A stretch of DNA of 64,000 nucleotides. It comes from Diphasiastrum complanatum (Eukaryota > Streptophyta > Lycopodiopsida > Lycopodiales > Lycopodiaceae). The notes under the pieces were generated by a model that saw nothing but the letters and a program-made list of their open reading frames with translations, ran no database searches and was not told the DNA's origin. Shown here piece after piece: positions 23,785-35,345 of the stretch. The stretch lies in NCBI GenBank assembly GCA_029204225.1, contig MU832254.1, positions 16,758 through 80,757 of the forward strand, given 5' to 3'. The translations under genes and the position numbers were made by a program. The stretch's first letter is position 1. The number at the start of each line of letters is the position of its first letter.

Positions 23785-24330
23785 ATGGCATCCATAAAGA
23801 TTGCACTTCATTGTATTAAGATTAATGTTGCAAATGATTTGCTCAAAGAAGTAGGAGCATGTACCTCAGTCCAAGAGGCTTGGGAGACTCTTCAAAAGAT
23901 CTATGAGTCCAAGAATACCTCAAGGTTACTTTCCCTCTTCTTCAATGCTTCCAAGGGAAGAGTGAGAGTGGACATTGATTTGTTTTGAGAGTGAAAGATT
24001 TAAACAAAGAGCTTGCTTATGTTGGTGAACCTATTAAAGAGAGTGAGCTTGTGCAAATAGTTTTGAATGGATTATGTAGTGATTTTACTAACCTTGTCCA
24101 AAGCTATGCCATCATGGGAAACTTGCCTACACTTAAAGACCTTCAAAGTGTGTTGATGGCCGAGGAGAGTAGGAAGGCTCATATCAAATCAAGGATGGAG
24201 AGGCTCTCCATCAACGATGATGATGACAAAGCCTTATTTTTCAAGAGCAAAGGCAAAGCAAGGAGCAAGGGAGGAGCATTCAAAAAGGAGCAAGCAAAGG
24301 ATGGAGATACTGAAGAGTGGGCACATATAG
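23785..24330 (+). pseudogene. Copia gag relic
   Basis: IALHCIKINVANDLLKEVGA, QEAWETLQKIYESKNTSRL, a frame break near 23985, then VKDLNKELAYVGEPIKESEL, IVLNGLCSDFTNLVQSY and a lysine-rich tail ahead of where the zinc knuckle should be. The same gag type occurs at 40.8, 46.6 and 61.0 kb, all on the + strand. It is cut near 24330, where sequence of the opposite strand begins. Confidence 0.85.
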
Positions 24331-24399
24331 AGTATCATCGAGCCTTATGTATCTTCCTTTGGTTCTAAACCATATCGCTCTAGTTTCGAATCATCTCCC

Positions 24400-25180
24400 A
24401 AGATTATCTGGAAGATTCTAATTCTTGATAATCAGCAATCATCTGTCTTGTTGTCATGAAGTGTGACATTGCACCTGAATCAAGAATTATTCTTATGTAT
24501 CTGAAATTGATGTTGCACAAACATCAGTACACAAGTAGGCTGTTGGATTCTTGCTAATGTTGGCTCTATCTGTGGCCATCTTGGAGGACTCGGGTTCCTC
24601 CACGTAGGATGAGCTATTGTCGCTCTCCCGTCTGCTCTAAGCTTTCTTGGTTGTGGGATTTTGATTGCAGTCAACAAATTCTATCTTTGGATTGAGCCAA
24701 CAATTATCAACGGTGTGGCCTTCTTGTGTGCATCTCATGCTGGTCTTCTTCTCACCATCTTGTTGTCTCGGCTTATTTTTGCTCTTCCATTTGTTTTTTT
24801 TTAGCTCCCTCTGACTGTTGCTTTTGATTTTGTCTTTGGTTTGACTCTCTCTTAGGCTTGAAATTCCTCTTCTGCTTCTCTATGTTGTTGTAGAGAGCTT
24901 GATTAGAGCCATCCTTTTCATCAAGGTGTTCACGGGCTTCATTACAGCCTTCTCAAGGGTCATCTGTGGATCTTTGGCAACCAATGTTCAGGTCGTATGA
25001 AGCGATCTTGGTAGAGCTCACAACATGTATGTGAGATGCTTCTTTGCTGAGACTGCATTCTTTGTTTCAGAATTCTGTAAGAAAAGGAACAGGTCCTTCA
25101 TTCTTCTGATGAAGTAGATGAGGTCTTTACCATCCCATCTTAGATTGGTCAGCTGATCTTCAAGAAGCATAATTTGGCTT
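24400..25180 (-). pseudogene. Copia gag-zinc knuckle-protease relic (different family)
   Basis: On the minus strand: LLEDQLTNLRWDGKDLIYFI and RRMKDLF (gag helices), several frame breaks, a basic region, then MRCTQEGHTVDNCWLNP, a knuckle with its first cysteines lost, and finally IILDSGAMSHFMTTRQM, a protease motif with the catalytic DSG intact (near 24459-24495). It abuts the + strand gag at about 24.35 kb tail to tail. Confidence 0.75.
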
Positions 25181-25609
25181 CATGATTAAATCTGGTTAGC
25201 AAAGTATCCTACATTTTTCTTGCATCAGTGTTTCGAATCTCTTTACTCCAGTATTTTAATTGAGGACCTATGGATCTCACAGACATTCTCACAAGATAAG
25301 TATTTTATTTGTGGAGAATTTAATTTATCTAGTGGATGTTATTCTGCTATATTTATGGTATGCTTGAGTACAATTTTTCTTTTGATTTGGATCTCCAGAT
25401 ATAATCGGAGATAGACAAATCTATTAAGATGAATGAGTGCTATTTTCTTGTATTTGATGCTAGAAACAGGAGTATTTAACTCAAAAGAGTATTATAGCTT
25501 GGATGCTTATGTATGGATGTGAAATTTGATGGTCCAATTAGGAGATCTAAGGGTTGGAGCTAACACAGGTGCCTATTTTAGCTTGTGAAAACCTTTAGTG
25601 GCTAGTGAT
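25181..25609. other. Non-coding, nothing recognised
   Basis: Lies between two minus-strand retroelement relics. No motif found. Confidence 0.4.
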
Positions 25610-26480
25610 GTCCACTCGAGCGTGATCGTCAACTTACAAATTGGCCTAGATAACTTAGCAAAATACAACAAAAATCTTCTGATTATAACTGAAATGTCTC
25701 ATAAACTCTAAGATCTCACATATTGTTCCTAGTTTGCAAGCAAATTAATACCTTGTTTTTGTCCCAATTAGTAGCAATGTTGTGTTTTGAGATAATGTCC
25801 CCCCAATACTATGTGTTGACAAATATCTAACATCTCTTAGAGTTAATTGATATGTCATATTATCGACACCAGATTAGCATTTTTTTCAAATGATGTAAGT
25901 GCTTGATTCATAAATAGTGCATACATACACATCGTCTAAGAAGATTTCAAAGAACTTTTGTAGATGATCCTCAAAAGTCTAACTCATAACTCTTAGGAAG
26001 GTGCTTGGTGAATTGCACAATCCAAATAACATTACTTTGTAGGCGTAGGTACTCCATTCAGTCACACAGAAGTTTTTTTAGATTGATCTTCCGGGGTGAT
26101 CTATAACTATTTATAGCCATGGAAGCCATCTAGAAAACTATAGGCCTCGTGACTAGCAACCCTTTTAAGTACATATTCTATGAATGCTAGAAAAAAGTGA
26201 TTCTTATGGGTCACTACATTGAATTTATCGAAATTAGCACATATTCATAATTTTCCACTCTTCTTAGACACCCCCACAATCAATGATATACAAGAAATGT
26301 ATTCCATTTTGAACATAAATCCTAATCAAGCAACCTAGTCAATTCCTCTTGGATGAGCTGGGTATAATGTGGATTGTGTGAGTACTGTACTTTAGGACCA
26401 TAAATGAATCTACAAAAGATCCACAAGAGTGATTGGATGCTTGCTTAACAATCTATCAAAAAACTAGTCATCAAAAAGTG
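25610..26480 (-). pseudogene. Ty3/gypsy reverse transcriptase relic
   Basis: Minus-strand translation gives MEYISCISLIVGVSKKSGKL (gypsy form: P-V-x-KK-x-GK-x-R), RICANFDKFN, VASHEAYSFLDGFHGY (the SFLDG-x-SGY block), PEDQSKKTS, DCAIHQAPS (eroded FGLCNAP) and, in another frame, FLDD at 25932-25943, the catalytic aspartate pair. Many stops. Only fingers and palm are present; no RNase H or integrase is attached. Confidence 0.8.
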
Positions 26481-26529
26481 GATCTAGATTGGCAATTTGA
26501 CAAACAAGAAGCATTAACAGTCAAAAACA

Positions 26530-27060
26530 TTGATCAACATTGAAATCCGAGTCCACACATGTGTAAATAAGCTGTAGTACGGCCTTCAAGCTGAGAAACA
26601 AGTAGAAATTGATTTGGTTTATTTGGATCACAAAAACTCAATGTACATAGTGAACTAGCTCGAGATTGCCAATGAGCTCAAAAAATATTCTATCTTCTCA
26701 CTATGGGAGCTTGGAATACATAGTAAATTCGACTTCCTTCTTGAAGTTAGGTGGATTTCCAGCATGTAATAAGGAAGTTAACTCACTCTTCTTGCCCTAA
26801 AATGAAACCCTAGCCTAGATCCTAGAGTTATGCTTGGTAGGTTCTTAGTTGGTCAAATTTTCACCTTAAACTTAGGTGTAGGTCCTATAAAGTAGGGATG
26901 ACCACCAAATAGACATGACTAACTCTCTTGACTTGACCTAACCTACATTAGAAGTGGGTTTCCACGTGGCATCTAGGCCTTACATGTGTGGAACCCAATT
27001 ATACATAGTATTTACAATGTTCTACATGGCTAGATTTGCCAAATTAGGCTACTTTTCACA
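26530..27060 (-). mobile_element. Copia-type LTR, minus strand
   Basis: Begins TGTGAAAAGTAGCC on the minus strand at 27060, directly after a purine-rich GGAGGAGATCAAGAGGAG, resembling the 54134 and 38962 LTR starts (TGTGA). It includes ACACATGTGTGG near its far end. The distal boundary is approximate. Confidence 0.55.
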
Positions 27061-28095
27061 CTCCTCTTGATCTCCTCCAAGATGAATTGAAGAGTCTTGA
27101 TTCTTCCTCGCACCTTTGCACTTGATTTCTTCCATGTTGAGTGAAGATGCATGAACTTGAAACTTGTTCATCCTTGATCTTGATGCTTCTCTTTGAAGGA
27201 AATCCGATATCTCCATGTCTTGTGAAAATCACATTGATCAAGATCACAAAACGTGTACTTGTTACTATTACCAAGATTTATCATGCTAGAATGACTAGTC
27301 CACAAACCATCAAAAGTAAGCATGATTTTCCTAATCTTGTAATTACAAGGGATCTTGAACTTCATGAGGCTACATACTCTCTCTACTCGAGACCACATTG
27401 ATTTTCTCTCTCTACCCAAGAGCAAGGTGCTTGGTAGGCTCTTTCTTAATGAGTTTTGTAACTTAGTTTTTTGAAGTATATGTGAAAAACTTGCTTGACT
27501 TTGGATGATCATAACTTTCTGAGTGATTGAGCTCTTGTCTAGATTCAAAGTGTGTTAGATAGCTCTTGAAAATCTGAGTTGATCCATCCACTTTGATAGA
27601 TGTGCAATTTCACATGCATGTAGGTCGTGGTAGATCTTTATCACTCTTAGCATTTTTCTTCAATGACAATGGATTCCATGTGACAAACAATAAAACATCA
27701 ATGGAATTAGACAAGCTTCATTTTCAATTTGACACATTACAACCTTTGGAGTTGATCCAAGTGCTTTATAACAATTAAAAACTTCAAATAGAAAACTAAC
27801 AAAAAAAGAAAACGTTGAAATATACAACAAAGGCATTGACAAATTTAACAAATAATTTAATTGTATAAGATTGGATGCAAGGTAATTTGCTATTTTCAAA
27901 TCCTAGTCTTCTTGTCTTGGAACTGTGGTATAGTGGCTATTATTTTCTTTTCTTATCTCAAAAATTTAACTTTATTTAAAGTGTGTGCATGGGTAGAGAT
28001 ATGACACCACTAAAAAACATATAAGAAATGGTTTTGTGATCGCAAATAGATAATCTTTATCAGAACATAGTTGTTGGTAATCATGTCGAGAGAAT
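27061..28095. other. Non-coding; 3' internal end of minus-strand element then unknown
   Basis: The first few hundred bases would be the 3' untranslated internal part of the element whose LTR starts at 27060. Opposed short frames (27141 +, 27168 -) have no motif. Confidence 0.4.
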
Positions 28096-28247
28096 GGGCA
28101 TGCATGCAAAAAAGAAGAGGGACACAAATTTTTGCTCTTTATGACTTGCATATAAAGGTACATCTAAAGCTTGGGCATGCATGCAAGAAAAAGTGGACAT
28201 GAAATTTTATTGTTTACAACTTGCATGTAGAGGTGCATCTAAAGGAC
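28096..28247 (+). repeat. Imperfect 77-bp tandem pair
   Basis: GGGCATGCATGCAA starts at 28096 and 28173, each followed by a GACTTGCAT/AACTTGCAT block and GGTRCATCTAAAG. Roughly four fifths identical by eye. Confidence 0.8.
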
Positions 28248-29564
28248 AAAGTTTTTCCAATATTGTCCTTAACACTAAGTCAAAGCTTTTTGTGCACAAA
28301 TGCTCTTATAATTTAAGACATTGACTTTAATGATGGCTTATATAGAAACGAGTGTTGGGCGGGTATATAGGGTCCCGGTTGGTATCAATGATGAGTTTCA
28401 ACATGGTATCACATAAACTACCCTAGTACATGTTTATACCTGAGTTGATAACAAGAGGGTATCGCCCTTAAGATATCAGCCATTCTACAACTCCTTCACC
28501 TTCTTATATTGATACCCAACTAGTATTAAATTTCTTAAAAACCTGCACTACCGACCCGTCTCATATCAAAAAATTTAACACCCTCCTCATAGTGGTATAA
28601 ACCCCATTTGGCATTGACCATCTAGAGCATATAGCATTGCCTTTTTTTAAAAGAAATGTCAATAATTATGCACAAAGAAAAAACTTCAAAAGTAGCACAC
28701 GACCTTCAGTTCTGAAGGTTGTCTCTTTCCATCAAATCCCGGTATTATTTGCTTCTTTTGTGACTGCCAACGTCAACATGATGTTGAGTTGTTGTACTCT
28801 CAATAGGAATCAAAGAGATTTCTACGTTAATTCTCAATGTTTTTCGGCTGAGATTGTGGCAAATCAAATCTTTGATCCAAATCACCCTAGAAATCGCATT
28901 CAAGAGCTACTTTTTATCCAGAAATTTTGCACATTCAGTCTGCAAACTGGGTGACGATAGCAGCGCTTGAGGTGCAGGAACTCTCCCGAGAATGAAACAA
29001 TAAATTCAAACCTGCAAAAGGGCAGCCCTGAAACGGAGTCAGCGGTCGAAAATGGCAACACTGTCGTTTTGATTGATCAGTTCACACCAAAAGCGAAGAA
29101 GGCTACCTCCTTTAAAATGCAGCAAATATGACTGCTGCTAACCGCTTTCAACATGGCTGACTCTCGCAACAAGGCAGGGATAGCCTAGCAGCAAGTGATT
29201 CATCGGGCTGATGCTGATCTGCCAATGGCTAAGGCAGGTACGTCTCGAAGGACTTACGCGCTGCATCCGGCACTTTGAAATCCGCTACCAACGGCTACCT
29301 TTTGCAATATAATAGCTATAGTTTCTCAGAATGGGCACACCTTCAGCGATTACGATAAGAATCCACACATACTGTCTGAATTCTGATCCGCCCTTTCTTG
29401 ACACGTTGTACATTCTTTACTCATAAGCAGCAAGCACATAATTAAACTCTCTTTCTTTAGTCTGCATTTCTACAAACAGAACTCTTTACATGCTGCAACT
29501 TTTCAACAGATAAAATGCAACCCAAATTTTCTACAAAATATCATTCTAAGGGTTAGCCATATAT
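28248..29564. other. Non-coding; includes a GC-richer stretch at 28.95-29.3 kb
   Basis: A 105-codon frame at 28637-28954 has no recognisable domain. 28950-29310 is less AT-rich and could be host sequence, but no exon structure could be supported. Confidence 0.4.
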
Positions 29565-29577
29565 GGCTCTCATACCA
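29565..29577 (-). promoter_or_regulatory. Primer-binding-site-like sequence, minus strand
   Basis: Reads TGGTATGAGAGCC on the minus strand, preceded by an LTR-type end AATTTAGACA. One base differs from the initiator tRNA-Met site. It implies a minus-strand LTR starting at 29578 and extending rightward; its other end was not found. Confidence 0.5.
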
Positions 29578-30415
29578 TGTCTAAATTAAAGATCATACAA
29601 GACATTCATTCAAACTAGACATTAGATTTCGAGATCTAGATCAACAATTATTTAGCATGTATTAATCAAGAGCTATTGTGGTATACTTATCTTAATTGTA
29701 AGTATATGTAGTATAAAAGATTGTCGTTCCCCAAAGAGACTGCTTAATGTTGTGATTTTAGATGTTTTTAACTCATTTATTGTTCTTAAATTAAAAGCTG
29801 GTTGTCAACGGACATTTAAGAGTATCAGCGACCAATATCACCGATTAGGGTGTGGTTTCAAACATACAAAAGTGAAAGATATTGATGCCGACTAGTCTCA
29901 TATCGTACGTGTTATATTACTGGTTAGTGTATCAAACTTGTCGTCCAGTCCGATCTATCGGTCTGTGCACCTAATAAAGTTTGTCAAACAAGCAAGGTCT
30001 GTTGCATCAGATAAACCAAGGCAGAGTAACATGCAAATGTCTTAGTACAATCCAAACGTAGTCCAACAATCTGTCCTCAACAACAGAAAGTGCTCATTCA
30101 ATGAACGACTGACTACTAAGTTAAACTGCACGAGTATCCATATGCAAGTTTCAAAGCATTGATTTACAACAACACAGAGCAAGCTTTAGGATGTGCAAGT
30201 CTGGATATACGTCAGTGTAATGTAGCAGTGATTCCGAATGTTAACATCACAATTAAGTTCCAAGCAATTGATTATTCAATTACACAAGCAATCAAATGAT
30301 AAATGAGTTTTAAGAATGAATTCACGGTTGCTCACATACGATAGTATCAAGGCTAAAGAAGTGTTTGACCAGAGTTACAATCACAAGCACATCCAACAAG
30401 GTGAGACTTACCAAC

Positions 30416-31013
30416 TGTCAGAAACATAAGTACTCAGCAAACAGATGGCCTATGAAAGCATAGAGAAGGGAAAACTTGAAGACTCAAACTCTCTCTGTGA
30501 TCTCCTGAAAAACTCGATAATTGTATTGAAGCATAAGTGGAGTACATATAGAGAACGAGCGCGAAAGTACGTAGCTCTCTAGTAACCGATATGTCACTTC
30601 ATATTTAGTTTAATTAATAAATTACATCCAATAGGAAAATTACAAGTGTACATTTCCTAGGTGGCATCCTTGTCACACGACTTTGCTCCAATGAGAAGCA
30701 AGCACATGGAAGGTTACAACGTTTGATTGAGGCACAATAAATGAAGCTTCTGGAATGTTCTTCTTTTAGGGTTGGCCTTCATTTTAAGGTTCATATCGTT
30801 TCAAATCTGCCCTTCAGGATATAGTTCTTCCTTCAGTAACATTTATTTAGGCCTCTTTATCTTCAATATGTCTTTGTATAACTTATCATTATCGGGTCCA
30901 TTAGATATTTCTTCATATTCAAAGATTATCTTCATCAATTGAGTAGGTTGATTGACGGTTTTGCATCACAACATAGTAATTCAAAGAAAATATGCATGTA
31001 ATAGGGTATTACA
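30416..31013 (-). mobile_element. Ty3/gypsy 3' LTR, minus strand
   Basis: Starts TGTAATACCCTATTACATG on the minus strand at 31013, the usual gypsy LTR opening, preceded by the polypurine tract TTTGAGGGGGAAGA. The end is uncertain: TTTCTGACA at 30416 gives about 600 bp, but a later GTAATATAACA near 29910 would give about 1.1 kb. The first 221 bp of this LTR (31013 down to 30793) belong to the 1361-bp tandem unit. Confidence 0.65.
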
Positions 31014-31031
31014 TATCTTCCCCCTCAAATG
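31014..31031 (-). promoter_or_regulatory. Gypsy polypurine tract (also 32375-32392 and 33736-33753)
   Basis: CATTTGAGGGGGAAGATA on the minus strand, abutting TGTAATACC. Present once in each 1361-bp unit. Confidence 0.75.
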
Positions 31032-31167
31032 TGAAGCATCCTCGCGAACAATTGAAATCAAAACACATCAAAGAAAAGATATTTCTTCAATACATTCCAT
31101 AATGGATCTCGAACAAACAGGGAAGATAAAAAGCCTTTTTCTTCAATATATATACAAGATGTATACA

Positions 31168-31482
31168 TTACTCTGGAGCATTATGCAATATCAGAGATAA
31201 TCTTTCATTTAAATGTATTTGTCTTTCAATTTTTCTTCTCTTGGCCTCATGAAATTGGCCAACAACATGGTTGTCCAGATCAACAAAACATGTTCTTAAA
31301 AAGTTCCTCATAGTAGAATCTTTAATCATTGAAATCTTGTATCCCTTACTTGGCATGTAGAAATTGCCATGGAAGAGATTTGGTTCATCGATATCCTCCC
31401 TGGATAATGTTGGAGGTACGGTTCCTTCCGTAGGCAGATGGAGGGTAGCTGCAAAGGTTGCCTTTGAAATATCCATCCTCAC
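31168..31482 (-). CDS. Unrecognised ORF upstream of gypsy polypurine tract (copy 1)
   Basis: 104 codons, starting MRMDISKATFAATLHLPTEG and ending HLNERLSLILHNAPE. In the same frame upstream, after one TAG, about 50 more codons are open (RLNPEEFQMLADHCGLGYTL and following). I do not recognise the family: no zinc finger, protease, RT, RNase H or integrase motif, no transmembrane helix or signal peptide. It lies between the protease remnant and the polypurine tract, on the same strand as gag, where an additional 3' ORF of some plant LTR elements would sit. It could equally be captured host sequence. Copies at 32529-32843 and 33890-34204 differ by only a few residues. Confidence 0.5.
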   Translation of the reverse strand: MRMDISKATFAATLHLPTEGTVPPTLSREDIDEPNLFHGNFYMPSKGYKISMIKDSTMRNFLRTCFVDLDNHVVGQFHEAKRRKIERQIHLNERLSLILHNAPE

Positions 31483-31849
31483 ACCTCGAACCTACGATGA
31501 AACTACAACGTCCGTGACCTCGATCAGTCCTTGTATGGACTCATAACTGGCCTCTTTCAAAATTGTAGATAGATCGATTATTAAAGTGTAGCCAAGTCCA
31601 CAGTGATCAGCCAACATTTGGAATTCTTCGGGATTCAGTCTGCTATGCACCTTCTAATTGACATTGGCTGGAATCACAGACTAAGAAGATGCCATTGCTC
31701 AAGATGGTAAAAACAACAACTTGATTAATTATGAGATGATAGCAATTGATCACTGAAAATGATGATAGCACACTGTGAGCAAGGAAGCAAGCATAACACT
31801 TGAGAACTTGATCGCGAGCGTTGATGAGGTAAATGAAAAATGACGTGGA

Positions 31850-32125
31850 ACTCAAGATAAGTAGCAAAACGGGTGACCCGGAGTCAATTGGTATTAACAT
31901 CCTGAGATAGAGACGTCAATCTCTTGTGCTCCCAGGTCTCCAAGGTCAACGACAAAAAGGGATATCTCAGGTAGAGAAATTTTCTTCTTCCTCCTTGTCT
32001 GTGATAAACTCTTCAGCTGCTTCTGATAATAGTTGTTATCCCATAGGAGCTGCTTAAATGTAATATTTGGCCTTAAGGAGCCAATATCGGAAACAATATC
32101 ATACTGCTTCTTTGTCTGCAACCCG
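31850..32125 (-). pseudogene. Gypsy gag-protease linker and protease motif (copy 1; also in copies 2 and 3)
   Basis: Minus strand: YDIVSDIGSLRPNITFKQLL, the D-V-x-x-x-L-x-x-x-x-x-NITI-x-QLL-type linker of gypsy polyproteins, then LGAQEIDVSISG and, one base out of frame, LIPIDSGSPV with an intact DSG (31877-31885). The following hydrophobic stretch does not look like a normal protease flap, so the domain is decayed or truncated. Equivalent positions in the other copies are 1361 and 2722 bp higher; those copies read DSGSTV. Confidence 0.65.
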
Positions 32126-32528
32126 AAGTCTACGATAGCATTGGATAACTTTGATATCGTTTCATATCTGCCCTTCAGGATATAGTTCTTCCTTCAGTAA
32201 CATTTATTTAGGCCTCTTTATCTTCAATATGTCTTTGTATAACTTATCATTATCGGGTCCATTAGATATTTCTTCATATTCAAAGATTATCTTCATCAGT
32301 TGAGTAGGTTGATTGACGGTTTTGCATCACAACATAGTAGTTCAAAGAAAATATGCATGTAATAGGGTATTACATATCTTCCCCCTCAAATGTGAAGCAT
32401 CCTCGCGAACAATTGAAATCAAAACACATCAAAGAAAAGATATTTCTTCAATACATTCCATAATGGATCTCGAACAAACAGGGAAGATAAAAAGCCTTTT
32501 TCTTCAATATATATACAAGATGTATACA

Positions 32529-32843
32529 TTACTCTGGAGCATTATGCAATATCAGAGATAATCTTTCATTTAAATGTATTTGTCTTTCAATTTTTCTTCT
32601 CTTGGCCTCATGAAATTGGCCAACAACATGGTTGTCCAGATCAACAAAACATGTTCTTAAAAAGTTCCTCAGAGTAGAATCTTTAATCATTGAAATCTTG
32701 TATCCCTTACTTGGCATGTAGAAATTGCCATGGAAGAGATTTGGTTCATCGATATCCTCCCTGGATAATGTTGGAGGTACGGTTCCTTCCGTAGGCAGAT
32801 GGAGGGTAGCTGCAAAGGTTGCCTTTGAAATATCCATCCTCAC
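32529..32843 (-). CDS. Unrecognised ORF, copy 2
   Basis: Same 104-codon frame as copy 1 with one visible amino-acid difference (DSTLRNF for DSTMRNF). No function assigned. Confidence 0.5.
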   Translation of the reverse strand: MRMDISKATFAATLHLPTEGTVPPTLSREDIDEPNLFHGNFYMPSKGYKISMIKDSTLRNFLRTCFVDLDNHVVGQFHEAKRRKIERQIHLNERLSLILHNAPE

Positions 32844-33889
32844 ACCTCGAACCTACGATGAAACTACAACGTCCGTGACCTCGATCAGTCCTTGTATGGA
32901 CTCATAACTGGCCTCTTTCAAAATTGTAGATAGATCGATTATTAAAGTGTAGCCAAGTCCACAGTGATCAGCCAACATTTGGAATTCTTCGGGATTCAGT
33001 CTGCTATGCACCTTCTAATTGACATTGGCTGGAATCACAGACTAAGAAGATGCCATTGTTCAAGATGGTAAAAACAACAACTTGATTAATTATGAGATGA
33101 TAGCAATTGATCACTGAAAATGATGATAGCACACTGTGAGCAAGGAAGCAAGCATAACACTTGAGAACTTGATCGCGAGCGTTGATGAGATAAATGAAAA
33201 ATGATGTGGAACTCAAGGTAAGTAGCAAAACGGTTGACCCGGAGTCAATTGGTATTAACATCCTGAGATAGAGACGTCAATCTCTTGTGCTCCCAGGTCT
33301 CCAAGGTCAACGACAAAAAGGGATATCTCAGGTAGAGAAATTTTCTTCTTCCTCCTTGTCTGTGATAAACTCTTCAGCTGCTTCTGATAATAGTTGTTAT
33401 CCGATAGGAGCTGCTTAAATGTAATATTTGGCCTTAAGGAGCCAATATCGGAAACAATATCATACTGCTTCTTTGTCTACAACCCGAAGTCTACGATAGC
33501 ATTGGATAACTTTGATATCATTTCATATCTGCCCTTCAGGATATAGTTCTTCCTTCAGTAACATTTATTTAGGCCTCTTTATCTTCAATATGTCTTTGTA
33601 TAACTTATCATTATCGGGTCCATTAGATATTTCTTCATATTCAAAGATTATCTTCATCAGTTGAGTAGGTTGATTGACGGTTTTGCATCACAACATAGTA
33701 ATTCAAAGAAAATATGCATGTAATAGGGTATTACATATCTTCCCCCTCAAATGTGAAGCATCCTCGCGAACAATTGAAATCAAAACACATCAAAGAAAAG
33801 ATATTTCTTCAATACATTCCATAATGGATCTCGAACAAACAGGGAAGATAAAAAGCCTTTTTCTTCAATATATATAGAAGATGTATACA

Positions 33890-34204
33890 TTACCCTGGAG
33901 CATTATGCAATATCAGAGATAATCTTTCATTTAAATGTATTTGTCTTTCAATTTTTCTTCTCTTGGCATCATGAAATTGGCCAACAACATGGTTGTCCAG
34001 ATCAACACAACATGTTCTTAAAAAGTTCCTCAGAGTAGAATCTTTAATCATTGAAATCTTGTATCCCTTACTTGGCATGTAGAAATTGCCATGGAAGAGA
34101 TTTGGTTCATCGATATCCTCCCTGGATAATGTTGGAGGTACGGTTCCTTCCGTAGGCAGATGTAGGGTAGCTGCAAAGGTTGCCTTTGAAATATCCATCC
34201 TCAC
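33890..34204 (-). CDS. Unrecognised ORF, copy 3
   Basis: Same frame with DSTLRNF, CCVDLD in place of CFVDLD, HDAKRR in place of HEAKRR, and a final APG. It remains open despite the substitutions. Confidence 0.5.
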   Translation of the reverse strand: MRMDISKATFAATLHLPTEGTVPPTLSREDIDEPNLFHGNFYMPSKGYKISMIKDSTLRNFLRTCCVDLDNHVVGQFHDAKRRKIERQIHLNERLSLILHNAPG

Positions 34205-34875
34205 ACCTCGAACCTACGATGAAACTACAACGTCCGTGACCTCGATCAGTCCTTGTATGGACTCATAACTGGCCTCTTTCAAAATTGTAGATAGATCGAT
34301 TATTAAAGTGTAGCCAAGTCCACAGTGATCAGCCAACATTTGGAATTCTTCGGGATTCAGTCTGCTATGCACCTTCTAATTGACATTGGCTGGAATCACA
34401 GACTAAGAAGATGCCATTGCTCAAGATGGTAAAAACAACAACTTGATTAATTATGAGATGATAGCAATTGATCACTGAAAATGATGATAGCACACTGTGA
34501 GCAAGGAAGCAAGCATAACACTTGAGAACTTGATCGCGAGCGTTGATGAGGTAAATGAAAAATGACGTGGAACTCAAGGTAAGTAGCAAAACGGTTGACC
34601 CGGAGTCAATTGGTATTAACATCCTGAGATAGAGACGTCAATCTCTTGTGCTCCCAGGTCTCCAAGGTCAACGACAAAAAGGGATATCTCAGGTAGAGAA
34701 ATTTTCTTCTTCCTCCTTGTCTGTGATAAACTCTTCAGCTGCTTCTGATAATAGTTGTTATCCGATAGGAGCTGCTTAAATGTAATATTTGGCCTTAAGG
34801 AGCCAATATCGGAAACAATAACATACTGCTTCTTTGTCTGCAACCCGAAGTCTACGATAGCATTGGATAACTTTG

Positions 34876-35345
34876 AGCTTGGTGGAACTTCTTCTTCCTC
34901 CTCAAAAGCGACCTTCTTTTGAAGTGGGTTGGATCAAAGTCGTCCTTCAAGTCTTTTTGAGTAAGAGATTTGTTCTTCAACTTCTTTGTCGGATGCTTCC
35001 TCTTATTCTTCCAAGTCTTAGCTAAACTCTCTTTTGTTGGTTTGGGTGATTTTGAAGTGCTCTGAGTGGAAACTTTACAAATGTCTTCCCAATCACTTGG
35101 CCAATTAGTATCAGTAACCAGCAGAGTGCCTTCGTCAGAGCATTCAATCCTCTGAATGACTGCATCTTCCTGCTTCTTCTTTATTTCTGACTCTGCACCT
35201 AGAGACTGAACATATTTGTACAGAACCTTCGGCTTTTGAGGCTTTGAGCAATCTGCAGCAAGGTGTCCTCCTCCCGAGCAGTTTGAACACAACGGGACAT
35301 AGCCGATTGGTCGACGAGGTTCCGGACAATCGGGTGAATAATGGC
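34876..35345 (-). pseudogene. Gypsy gag C-terminus with zinc knuckles
   Basis: Minus strand: GHYSPDCPEPRRPIGYVPLC and then CSNCSGGGHLAADCSKPQKP, i.e. one damaged and one complete CCHC knuckle (C-x2-C-x4-H-x4-C). A serine/lysine-rich segment rich in KKLKNKS/RRKKK follows and runs into the first tandem unit. The frame is open from a TTG at 35292 to 34852; no ATG fits. The upstream part of gag (capsid) is missing above 35.35 kb. Confidence 0.75.

Larger units (their letters stand above)
30793..34875 (-). repeat. Tandem triplication of a 1361-bp gypsy segment
   Basis: Three head-to-tail copies: 30793-32153, 32154-33514 and 33515-34875. The spacing is exactly 1361 bp at every landmark checked (ATATCGTTTCA, the open frames, the polypurine tract). 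Copies differ at only a handful of sites per kilobase by eye, so the duplication is recent compared with the surrounding debris. Read on the minus strand each unit holds the gag-protease linker, protease, an unrecognised frame, a polypurine tract and the first 221 bp of the LTR. The third copy connects to the gag zinc knuckle at 34876 and the first to the rest of the LTR at 30792, so the parent was one gypsy element. Confidence 0.95.
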
